Assembly (NCBI RefSeq): GCF_030253575.1
Contig: NC_080569.1
Location: 11,167,001-11,231,000, forward strand
Direction of reading: 5' to 3'
Source: Rhododendron vialii
Taxonomy: Eukaryota > Streptophyta > Magnoliopsida > Ericales > Ericaceae
Length of the DNA stretch: 64,000 nucleotides
Each line of letters opens with the position of its first letter. The stretch's first letter is position 1. The position numbers were made by a program, and so were the translations under genes. Shown here piece after piece: positions 32,229 through 43,500 of the stretch. The notes under the pieces are model-generated. The model saw nothing but the letters and a program-made list of their open reading frames with translations. It searched no databases and was not told the DNA's origin.

Positions 32229-35200
32229 TTTTTTTTTCTTCTCGGCAAACGAAACATTTTATAAATCTCGAAATGGGTACATCGAGGGAGAGAAAATTAG
32301 GAGAAGAGTACAAAATACTATCCAACAAAGGTTGGATAGGTAAAACGCTTTAATTTTCACTACAACTCCACTTTCCGAATCCCATCTAGATATCCTTTGA
32401 AGTCCTCCACTGTGTAAATCTTAATGTCAAACTTGGCCTTCATCCACATGGCTACTCTAGTTTTAACAAGAACCACAACCTCTCATGCATGTGCTGAACC
32501 ATTGTTGAAAATGACCCCATTCCTCACTATCCAGATTGACCAAAGAGTTGCAAAGAAACAGACCTCCCAAATACATTTCTCCAAATTTCGAAACCCATTC
32601 TCGAACCACCACGATGCAAGCTCTACTAGAGAGAATGGGCAAACCCATTGAATTTTCCACCATTCCAGAATATTGGACCAAACTTCCCATGATACACAGC
32701 AATGTAAGAGCAAATGCTGGGGAGTTTCAACATTTTCGGAACAGAGGGGACACAGAGCCAATTGGATTTCAGAGATCAATTTCCTACTAAATAGCACTGC
32801 CCTTGTTGCTATTCTTCGTTGAATGGCCATCCAAGAAAAGATTTCCACCTTTGAGGGGCTCAAATTCTTCCACAGAGAACCCAAGACACAATTTCTTGTT
32901 TAAGTTTGAGTTTCCCATTGTTTATATACTGATTTGGCGGAGAACTTTTTGTCTGCTGTCCATACCCACAAAAGCAAATCAGGTTTTGATGGATCTAAGG
33001 TCACGCCTTGCAGTCTTTGCTTTAACTCCTCCAGATGTTGACTCTCTCATATACGTAACCTTCCCCTAAATTGCAAGTCCCAGTTACTACTGGCCCCTCC
33101 GATACAGACCTCACTTAGAACCATATCTCTCTGAGTAGAACGCAAGTACAATCGTGGGAAATCCTCTTTAATTGTTGAGTTACCCAACCATATATGATCC
33201 CAGAACAGTGTATCTTGACCTGAGTTTACTTGCACTTTAAATCCCTCTAGGATAGAGAACTTAACCAAGGTCCGAGTCATTATTTCCCACTGAACAAATG
33301 TCCCTCCAAACATTAGAGATTGAGCCATTGTCTTGTATGTACAGGAGCCAACTCCTCTGAGCTAGATTATATTTCCCTCTGATAACCTTTGCCCATAATG
33401 AATCCTTCTTGTTGCCGAACCGCCACCACCACTTAGCAAGTAAAGCCAGATTCTGTTGCACCAATCTCTTAACCCATAACCCACCGTTTTCTTTTTTCCT
33501 GGTAATTCCCTCCCAACTGACCAGATGCATCTTCTTCTTTTTCGGTGTGTCTCCCCAAAAAAACTGTCTTTGTAATTTCTCAAGGGTCCTTGCTACTGCC
33601 TTTGGCATTTTGAATATAGACATGTAGTAAATTGGCAGCGTGCTAGAGTTGGAATTAACAAGAGTTAGCTTGCCCCCAGTGGAGATATTTCTCGATCGCC
33701 AAATACTTAACCTCTTCTGAGTCTTCTCAATGATGGGCTCCCATGTTTTAATCTTCCTTGGATTAGCTCCAAGGGGTAGCCCAAGGTATTTTATGGGCAA
33801 AGATTCCACTCTACAACCCATCACCTGAGCAAGGGCTGTAATCTCCTCCTTTTGGACCTTAACACCACATAGGGAGCTCTTGGAATAGTTAATCTTTAAG
33901 CAAGACATTAATTGAAAACATCTAAGTATCCTTTTAATGTTCCCCATCTCCTCCAAATCGGTATTACATAATAGAATTGTATCATCCGCAAATTGAAGAT
34001 GAGAGATAGTCACTCCATTATTCCCCAGCTTAACACCTTTAATAATGTTTTTCGCACGGGCTCTTTCCAGCATAATATTGAGAGCTTCAACTACGACATT
34101 GAATAAAAATGGAGATAAGGGATCCCCTTGTCTCAACCATTTCTGCGTTCGGAACTCTTGTGTGGCTGACCCATTGATCAAGACAGACATATAAACTAAA
34201 GAGTAGCATTCTTTAATCCACCCATACCACCTCTCCCCAAATCCCACCTTCTTTAGCATATCCAACAAAAAATCCCAATTTACACAGTCGTAAGCTTTCT
34301 CAAAATCCAATTTAAGAATTAGCCCCCTTGAGATGAATGCTTCCAACTGCGAATGGCTTCGTTAGCAATAAGAACGCCATCAAGAATTTGTTTACCCCCC
34401 ACAAAAGCCGCTTGAGGCTCACCAATAATAGATGGGAGATATTGCTTAAGCCTGTTAGCAAGGACTTTAAAGAGAATTTTGTAAATACAGCTCACCATGC
34501 TAATAGGCCTAAAGTCTCCAAAAGTAGTAGGGCAATCAATCTTAGGAATCAACGCAACAAAAGTAGAGTTAATACCTTTCGTGAGCTTTCCATTTGAGTG
34601 AAATTCTGAAAAAAATAGGAGCACTAAGTCCTTCATAAATTCTCACCCTTTCTTGATAAATGAGAAATTAAATCCATCTGGACCCGGAGCCTTTAGACTA
34701 CTACACCCTTTCAGAGCAGCCCTAATTTCTCCCTCTTCGAACTGTCTTTCTAGTTGTAGAATGGCATCTTCAGGCAAGTGTCTCTGGAAAAATCCCCCAG
34801 AGTTGGTCTGACCTTTTTTTCCTCAGTGAAGCTGTTGCGAGAGTAATCCACTGTCGCTTCCTTGATTTCCTTAGGGTCCTCCATTGCTCTCCCATTAACT
34901 TTGATTGAACCCACCATATTTCTTTTGAATATGTTATTCGCTATGATCTGAAAGAATCTGGTGTTCTTGTCCCCCAATTTCAGCCATTTAACCCGAGATT
35001 TCTGTCTCCACGATGATTCCGTGAGCTTATAAAGCCTCCAATACTCTGCTTTGGTCTTGCATCTTAGTGCCTTTTTCCCCTGAATCAAGCGGCCTATCCT
35101 CAACCAGGACATCTAACTGGTGAATTTTAGCTTCATTGTCCTGCAATGCAAGAATAACATCCCCAAACTCCTCTTTGTTCCAAATCTTCAATCTATCTTT

Positions 35201-35445
35201 AACGGCTTTCAACTTTTGGACAATGTTAAAACCTGCCCACCCCGACACCTGAAAACCTTCCCACATTTCCTTGGCTAAGATCATACACTTCGGGTTAGAG
35301 AGCCAAATATCCATAAACTTGAAGGGTTTAGGGCCCCAATCCCTACTATCATCCATAATTGTCGCTGGACAATGGTCGGAGATTGGTCGCAGAAGGCCCC
35401 ACTGTAGAATATTATACTTTTCGAGCCATTGGTGAGATAGCAAGA
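32229..35445 (-). mobile_element. Degenerate 5'-truncated L1-type LINE
   Basis: Read on the minus strand. Near 35350 an ISDHC motif marks the end of the endonuclease domain, so the element has lost its ORF1 and most of the endonuclease. The reverse transcriptase follows at about 34640-33260 (KLDFEKAYDCVNWDFL, LRQGDPLSPF, catalytic LQFADD at 33996-33981). The connecting region and the zinc-knuckle CPLCSENVETPQHLLLHC come near 32750. A T run at 32229-32237 is the A-tail. Several frameshifts and stops (near 35070, 34740, 34640, 34330, 33290, 33045) make it inactive. Target duplications were not found. Open frames within it are fragments of one former ORF2. Confidence 0.9.
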
Positions 35446-35642
35446 GTAAAGTTGAGAGAAAAATTGATAGAAAAAGTGTAAAGTAGAGATGAAAATTGAC
35501 TCATAAAATTGTGTGTTTGTCAAACTAGGACATTTAAAAAAAGGAGGAAGTATGTAGTACTATTGTGATATATAATGTCACTACATATATGCGTAATTAA
35601 TAATACGAAAAATTATTATCCTAGAAAAGGGGACAAAATCTA

Positions 35643-35807
35643 GGCTACGTTTGGAACTAAAGGAAAAGATAGGAAAATAAGAGGGAAAATTTACTATTCA
35701 CTAAATTTGAAATCTTTATTTACTTTCTCCCTTTCTCTTTCAACCAAACAATGGAAGGGAATTTTTTTTTAATTTTCCTTTCTTTTTCTTGAGTTCCAAA
35801 CAGAGCC
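35643..35807. mobile_element. Small Harbinger-like MITE, CTA duplication
   Basis: GGCTACGTTTGGAACTAAAGG and the reverse complement of the right end GGCTCTGTTTGGAACTCAAG are inverted ends. CTA flanks both sides (35640-35642, 35808-35810). Confidence 0.6.
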
Positions 35808-35810
35808 CTA

Positions 35811-36070
35811 AAATGAACATTAGGCAACAAAACTAAATTTTCTCGCCTAAAGTGTGCGACGAGATCGATTTCCCTTGCCAAATGAATCCTTTTGCCAATG
35901 AAATCTGATTTTTCCTCTAGCAAAGGAGATGAAAATAAATTTCTCGCCACAAAAAGGGTGCACTTGGCGACGAAATATTATTTCATTGCCAAATGGACCC
36001 TTTGCCTACGAAATCAGTTTTCCTCGTTAGCGACAAAAATTCATAAAGTACATCTGGTGACGAAATTGAT
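35811..36070. repeat. Cluster of GCGACGAAAT-type motifs
   Basis: Motifs TGCGACGAGAT, GGCGACGAAAT, AGCGACAAAAAT and GGTGACGAAAT, alternating with TTGCCAA(A)TG, are spaced 40-110 bp apart. They look like transposon subterminal repeats, possibly CACTA. No ends defined. Confidence 0.35.
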
Positions 36071-36897
36071 ATTCATCGATCTGATTACACTTCCAAACAC
36101 TTAACATATATATGATTAATTTTTCACGCTTCTATCATACACATTCACATATTCTAATTGTGAGTTTTTTGTAACCCAAACTATACAGTCTACGATCAAT
36201 CTTTATAATCCACGAAAATAATCTGTGCCAAACACCCACTAAAAGTAGCTAGCCAAGACCTTATTTTGGCACTCCAAAAGTGTCATGACCCGCGTCAGCT
36301 GACGTGTTTAACTCTTAGCCTAACCACATAACTCAAAAGATTAATCTCAAGTTAATATAGTAGTTGGCCGCGTTTCATTATATATGGAATCTTACAAAAA
36401 GACTCTCCACTTCACCAACTTAATTTTTTGCCTCGGATGTTTTCCACTAGCTACTTGTGTATATGAAATGTTAATTTGATCCGTTTTTCCCTACTAGCCA
36501 ATGAAAGTGGTCCTCCTCTTCCTTCCATTTTTTGCTTCTCGATGGCAAAAAATAGAGAGTATTTAGTGTCGGAATGTATTGGTGAAAAAGTGAATAAGCA
36601 AAGTAAAAAGTGTATTTTGTTGGTACTTTTAACTAGCTAATGTCACGTACCGTTGGAGATGCTCTTATACTCACTGCCAACGATTGGAAACTCTAGCGAA
36701 CCTTTTGCCGATTAAAAATAAAAAATCTAGTGAACATTTTTTTTCTCGTTGACACGAGTAAAATTAGAATAATTAAAAACTAAATACTAGCGTACAAATA
36801 AAAACATCAATACCGATCAAGAAGAAAACAAATAAGTTGTTGAATTACCCCCAAAAAAAAAAAAACAATCACACCCGTCCATTTCGGCAATCAATGG

Positions 36898-36943
36898 TTG
36901 AGATTGCTTTGCCTATCAAAAAAAAAATACTTGAGATAGCTTT
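36898..36943 (+). repeat. Micro-retroposition footprint (13-bp TSD)
   Basis: TTGAGATTGCTTT at 36898-36910 and TTGAGATAGCTTT at 36931-36943 (one mismatch) flank the 20-base insert GCCTATC plus ten A's plus TAC. Confidence 0.6.
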
Positions 36944-38854
36944 TTAATTTTGACCGGTAAAAGTTATTTCTTATACCGGCCCAACTTGGTTTTCAATCTG
37001 AATCGTCCAAAAATACTTTAGAAGCGTGTGATTGAACTCCGTCAAGCCCTCTTCACAAAATGCTCCGCAAATGAGATTTTCTCCAGAAATGAGATTCAAA
37101 GCTTCTTTTTGCAAGTGACTGCATGTCTGCATTTCTGAACCTTAGTTGGTTATGACAAGTGTCAAATTTAGAGTTAAAGAGCAATACAAAGAGGCAAGAG
37201 CATATATATACCAAAGAAAAAGGCATCTATATATCCCAACCATTAACGTTTCTCAATTTCGCATTTTGATTCCCAGATTCATCGAGAAAACAACGTTTCT
37301 ACGTCAAAAAAATAATAATTAAGGAAACGGCGTGAAGATCGAATCCATTTTTCATATTATTGACTAAGATATAAACTTACAATATGTAATAATTACGATT
37401 AAACTTGATTCTCTTGAAAAGAATTTTGATCGTCGAAAGTGTCAGAAAGAATAACACCCATATAGGCACGGGTCAATGCCAAAATTTTAAAAGTATGTAA
37501 ATGCAAAAAAAAAAAAAAAAAAACACTTGCACACACACACTCATAGGTGGGCCCCAAAGATGTACAAGGTGCTAGCAAAGTTGCGGGTCAATGAATTTAG
37601 TATGTATGTGAGTGTCTGTGTGTTTATGGTACTATAGCAAAGTTATGGGTTGAGAAACTTAGTTTGTAAGTGCGAAAATTAGACGTAAATGCGCTTTATG
37701 TTTTTGTCGTAGCAGTTGAGGTAAATTCTGTAGGGGCTTTTTTTGGGAAATAGAAATCATTAGACAGATTCCTTAAATAAATAAATAAATAAATAACCCA
37801 TCAAGTTGCCTCGCGCTCTCTTTTTACATATAAGATCGAATAGATGAGTCAAGTTGCCTTGTGCTCTCTTTTTTCTAGTGGTCACTGTCTGAAATTTAGA
37901 GATTTTCCCTCAACTAAATTTCGGGTTCGGAGTTTACTACATTTTAAGTGCTATTAAACCATATGAGGCCAACTTATATGCATGGAGTTGCCTCATCTTT
38001 AAATGGGTTCCAACTAGTAGACAGTAAAATTAGTCTTTTATAAATTGGTCGAAATTGTGCATAAATATTGACTTGAACATCGGAATTATTGAAAAAAAAT
38101 AATCCGTAGATATTATGGAGATGCGAGGAGAAAGATATTAATGTGTTGAAACACATTAAGAGGGAGAAAGAAAAAAGAAGAAGAAGCATGCATGGTACTC
38201 CTATAGAAACACATTTATGGAAGACTATTGGCATTGGCCCACTTTACCACATTAAGATATTAGCTAATCCGATGATTTGGGATGATTTTGTTTTTAATTA
38301 ATGAAAAAAATGATTCTCCACTCCTTGTCTCTTTCATTTTTCCCAACCGTATCAAACAAACTAGAAATTGCTTGTGCCAGAAGGCACGGCTCAAACGCGT
38401 TTTTGAATGAATTATCGAGTGTGTAATTTTTTTTCTTGGTCGAGGAATGTGTATTTAAATTCTGAAGATGATCCAACTTTCGAAGGTTTGAAATCTAAGG
38501 AGTACAACTATGCCTGTACCAAAATCACTAATTCAAAAGCATTAATATAAAACAATGAAAAACTTTCATGCACCCCCACACTAAAATTGCTAACCGTTCA
38601 GCACAGTATTTTTCTAACCATTCAGCATAGTATTCAGAAAGCCATGAAAGGAAATTGAGACAAAAAAAAAAAAGAACGGTATAGGCTAGAAAAGGGAGAA
38701 AAAAATTATGTCCGCTCAAAGCACGATATTGTAAAGAAAAATAAACTCACCTCAAACTGTAATTTTAGAGCAGAAATAGGGAACGTAGGATTGTTTTGCT
38801 ACTTCAAAAAAAAATTAGCCATCGGTTTTGGTTTATTATGGGAAAATAACGTGT

Positions 38855-38888
38855 GGTGGTGGGGGGGTGTGGGTGGGTGGAGGGGGGA
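38855..38888 (+). repeat. G-rich tract
   Basis: Runs GGTGGTGGGGGGG, TGGGTGGGTGG, AGGGGGG give at least four G3 runs, so a G-quadruplex is possible. Confidence 0.6.
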
Positions 38889-39365
38889 ATATTGGTCACA
38901 AATTTCCGTGACTACCATGATTGATTAGGATAACTCTTAATAGAATTCAAATTCCTGGAATATTAGTCACAAATTACCATGATTGATTAGGATATTTTAA
39001 ATTTGAAATTAGTGACTAATAAAAGAAAGGCATTTCAATTAGTGACTAATTTCCAAGAATTTTCCATTCAACGGTTGAAAAATATGTATCAATCCAGCGG
39101 TGCAAAATATATAGATTACCTAATTCCATACTAAAGACCAATTTATTTATTATTTCAAGGCTCACATATTTAATTTATCTCTACCATTAATTCTATTTTT
39201 AGTTATACTTTCAAAAAATAATTCAACAATATTCAAACCACCCAGAAATTACCAAAGATTTTGGGTCTAAAATAGAGTAAAACTCAAAAGGAAGGAGCTC
39301 CCGCCATCCGTACACGCATCCGATGCTCCTCGACTTATTCGAAATTACAACTCCGCCCATAGATT

Positions 39366-39746
39366 CTCCAACCCTTCTACAGCCACCGACTGTGAGACCA
39401 ATCTCAGCGTGACACAACGCAAGATCCACTACGGGTCTTGTACGAAAAATCTAAGCTGTTCTATAATTTAAAAAACAGAGTGGCTAATAGAAAAATAAGC
39501 TCAATTCAATATATGTGGGCGTTCAATTCAATGTTTTCATTTTTCATTCAAATTTTAGAATCCTGAAATCTGAACGAAAAAGGAAAAGATTAAATCGAGT
39601 ACCTACAAATATTAGATTAATTTGATTTTTCACGAAACCACTTAGATTTTTTTTTAACTTATTGAACGGCTCAGATTTTTTGTGAAAGACCCATAATAAG
39701 CCCCGCATCGCCATCGGTGCGAGATCGGTAATCCATCGGTCCGTGG
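39366..39746. mobile_element. Foldback MULE-like MITE just upstream of LPA1 promoter
   Basis: The left arm (ACCAATCTCAGCG ... ACGGGTCTTGTACGAAAAATC) and the inverted right arm (ACCGATCTCGCACC ... ATGGGTCTTTCACAAAAAATC) match over about 150 bp. Flanks CCATAGATT (39357-39365) and CCATAGGATT (39747-39756) suggest a 9-bp duplication with a one-base difference. Confidence 0.6.
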
Positions 39747-39799
39747 CCATAGGATTTTCGCAGATTCTCGTTGTAGGGACCCAAGGGCTTCCCTCAACC

Positions 39800-39807
39800 T
39801 ATAAATA
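39800..39807 (+). promoter_or_regulatory. TATA box of LPA1
   Basis: TATAAATA about 730 bp before the start codon. A leader with one or two introns follows, and transcription probably starts near 39835. Confidence 0.55.
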
Positions 39808-39834
39808 CGCGTCATTAGGAGTTTTGTCGTGGCA

Positions 39835-40528
39835 GCTTCAATTCGCATCCTTACAAAACCGAAATCGGACACATTGTTTAGAGAGAGAGAGAGAGAGACT
39901 TGTGGAGCGTTACTGGCTGTGATGGTGAGAGACAGAATGGCGAATCGCTCTCTTCTTCTCGAACCGTTCGGTTCCTCGCTTTCTCATTATTCTTCTTCTC
40001 CAATCTGACCCATTTTGATCTTCATCAGGCACTAATCTCTCTCTCTCTTTCTCTCTCATTATGTGAGGCTTCCTATGTACTCTGTCACTCTCTCTGTCTT
40101 TCTTTTTTTGGAATCATAGATTGATATGTTTCGTTATTCTTATACATAGAATTAATGAATTTTTTGTGTGGATTCTTAAGTACATATCTATTCATGGATT
40201 TCCCACGTTTCAAAAACCGTGTTTGATTCTATTGCAGAAAGGCGATCGTCCACGCATTGTCACTTTGAACGTTTAATTCTTTTGCGGAATGCTACGAATC
40301 GGAATGCAGATAGAAGTGCACAGATTTGGACATAAATGCATCCTGAACCGTTTGACGCGCCGGTATCCGGACGTGTCCGGATCTGTGTGCTTTTGGTCTG
40401 TGTCAGTAGTATTTTTGAATTCTTTTTCTAAAATTGTCACTTTTGTTTTTTGTTTCGTCCCTCGGATTCTGTATTGATTTTGGTCGGTTAATTGATTTGT
40501 TTGTTTTGGTTGGTTGGTTGGTTCAGAT
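39835..40528 (+). other. LPA1 5'UTR region, probably spliced
   Basis: An (AG)n tract at 39880-39898 and CT-rich blocks mark the leader. Acceptor-like TATTGCAG near 40237 and TTGGTTCAG ending at 40526 lie before the ATG. The exact leader exons are not determined. Confidence 0.4.
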
Positions 40529-43500
40529 ATGGGAGAGGTGACAAAGCTGTTGTATGTAGTTGTTGTGGATGATGGAGAGAAGAGGGAGAAAGGGAAAGAG
40601 TCGTTCCGATACACGCGCCCCGTTCTGCAGAGCACTCTGCAGCTTATGGGATGCAAAGCTCGACATGCCTTCAAGGTTGTACTTGCAATCCAAATTTTCT
40701 CTCTCTTTAATGTCCCTGTGGTCTGTTTCGGTGTGCAAATTTACAGTTTTGTGATCTTCATATGGAGAGAATAGAGAATTTGATATTTCGATTTTTTGTT
40801 TTTGGTTAATTTTTCCGTTTTGTGAGCTTAATTGTCCCTTTCCTGGGCAATGACTGATAAGGTCTCCTCCACATTATAGGTTTTGTGAAGTTGTCCTTTG
40901 TCTGTGATAATAGGAGGTTATCAACTTCCTTGTTCAAAAAGAACATAAAAATAGGAAAAGATAAAAAGGAAACAAGGGAGGCTATCAATTTTAGCAATAT
41001 AGCATGCCAATTTACCATAATGCATCATGAGCGTAGTTTGGGGTTGGACTGTTGTCCCTCGAGACTTCTACTATCACTTTCGACAACGGGCTCCTAGTCC
41101 AGCAAGCGAGTTGCAGGCTTGCTTTGGCAGGGGTGCCTAGAGTAGTAGTGTCTGGTTAGCATGTACTCGTGTCTAGCTTGTGTTAGTTTTGGTTCAATCC
41201 TGTTTTTTTGCGATGTAATCTGTGCTGCCTTCGGGCTTCTCCATTATGTAATGGATTGACGTTTTCGAAAAAAAAAAAAAAGGATGAAGCCAGGAATCGG
41301 ACTTCGAGGGGCCAACATTAATGTTATAAATAAAATAGAGGTTAACTTTTAAAACAAAATGTTTTCATTCAAAACTTTATGATAGTTATCTTATAATTGC
41401 AATGTAATCAGAATAAGTGGAGTGACGCCATGTTTTGGGAGGAACCCCCTATGGAGGGAGGATAAAAGAGGGTCATTTTGTATGTATGCATGCATATGTG
41501 TACCGGTTCTACTCACAATTTTTTGTGGGACCCATTTTAGAGTCCTACACAAATGATCAGAGCCGTTCAATTTTTTTAAAACGTATTTTCAAGGGTTCTC
41601 ATAAAAAATTAGCTCATTCAGATATCGGTAAGTGCTTGATCCGCTCATTCAGTTGGTTCTTGTCAAATTTGATAGCATAAAATTGAATGAGCTGATCAAG
41701 CCCTTATCGATATCCATATGAGTTGATTTTTTACGAATCCCCTTAAAAACATGTTTCAAATAAATTGAACGGCTCCGATTATTCACGTGGGGCTCTGATT
41801 AGTGTTGTGTTAAATATTTTGTGAGTGGAACCGGCCCCATATATATATATATATATATGAAAATTTCCAATAATATTACGGGTACTCTTGTAGTTATTAG
41901 AAAGTTGACGGGTGCGATATGCCCATGGTCCCCCGGTTCATCGATCCCCTGCTATGAAGTCCCGACACCTCTAGAGGTCGAAGTATCACAGTGTCGGGAC
42001 ACGTATGGGACACGTGGCGTGTGCCATAATTTAATTTAAATTTTTTACGGGGACACGGGAGGACACGGATGGGGACACGGCAGGGGCCAAATTGTAATTT
42101 TTTTTAAATTTTGGGACAAATTGTAATTTTTTAAAAATTTCTGGGTGTCAAACTAAAATTATTTATTTTTTATATAAATATAAATAAATAAATATACACG
42201 TGGCGTGTCCCCTGCCGTGTCCCCATTTTTTCAGAATTCCCATGGCCCCGTGTCCGTGTCCGTATCGGTGTCAGTATCCGTCTCCGTGCATCATAGGTCC
42301 CCTATATAGCTCAACCAAGGTTTGAATACTGTACGGCGTACCTGCCAGCCTATGAATGTTTAGTAAAATCGGTACCTCACCCCCTAGTTTCGTTCTGGTT
42401 CAAACACCAATTGGTACCTCACGTCAGGTCTAGAAAATTAACAGTTCAGTCATATGTTGGACTGGAGACTATCCCTCTCCTCCTCAAAACATTTTTTCAT
42501 TCAGTGTCGTTGATCCTTTATTTTGGGGAATTCGCTTTTCTTTTTCAATTTTTTACTAGCACATACCATAGCTTGCTAAATAGTACTCTCTCTTAATAAC
42601 CAGTTATGGCCTTGAGCTTCTTAGCTCAGGGCCGTGGTTGAGATTACTTTTCAATTGAACGTTCATTTCACACTTCCCTTATTTGGATTACTTTTTTCCA
42701 TTGCTATGGAGTAGAATGTCAACTGATCTCATCCTTTATTTTTTGCAATTTGTGATCAGCACCTCTTCCTTTACGATTTTAGCTTGTTATTACTTGTAGA
42801 TAATATAAATTGAGCTCTTGGAATGGGTTGACAATTGACATTATATTGTGTACCCTTTTTTTCCTTTTTCTACAAACAATGGAATTTGTCACTTCTATGT
42901 TCTAACTATAGTTATGCTTTTACAGTGTCTTACCAATGGGTCGCTAGATGAGATTGAAGTCTGCTAGTTTTTGTTGCCTTAGAGTAATATGCATGTTTTG
43001 TATCCATCGTGGCTGTCTTTGTTGTCATCGAGACCTTCAAGACTTAATTTTCTGGCTTGTTATTATTAAAATATCTAGTTTTGCAGTAGGCATACTTCAG
43101 GCCTTTTAAGTTGGACCTACTAATGGAAGATGATTGGACTAGGGATACAGAGCAGAATCTAGAATCTATGAGGACCATCGTAACATATTCTCCTTCAGTT
43201 AGTGATATATCTTGATGTTTCTTTAAATTGCAGTGTTTCTAAGGCTTTGGCAAGTTGCACTAACATTATCTTTCTGTTGTTATCAGATAAGCCGAAGGGT
43301 CTTCGAATTGATGAAAACTGAATTCGCAGTGGATGCTTGGGTTTCAACAGGAGTCGAAATTTTGGAACTAGATGCTTCAAAAGGACAGTCCCAGAAAGAA
43401 AATGGTCTGTGTAATAGTGGTTGTGCTGAAAAAATAGATGAGGGCAAACATGTGGTGCCAGAGAAAGATGGAAAAAGTAAGAGCAAACCATTTGTATCGT

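Larger units (their letters stand above)
36071..39356. other. Gene-free intergenic DNA
   Basis: AT-rich, with an (AAAT)n tract at about 37770-37795, poly(A) runs, a G-rich patch at 38855-38888 and one micro-retroposition footprint at 36898-36943. No exon recognised. Confidence 0.5.

Noticed and set aside
33409-33627. Plus-strand frames over the LINE (also 32536-32790, 34337-34597)
   Set aside because: They are antisense shadows of the minus-strand LINE ORF2.
36071-39356. Possible CRISPR-like or satellite arrays in AT-rich gaps
   Set aside because: No regularly spaced repeats were found, and the organism is a plant.
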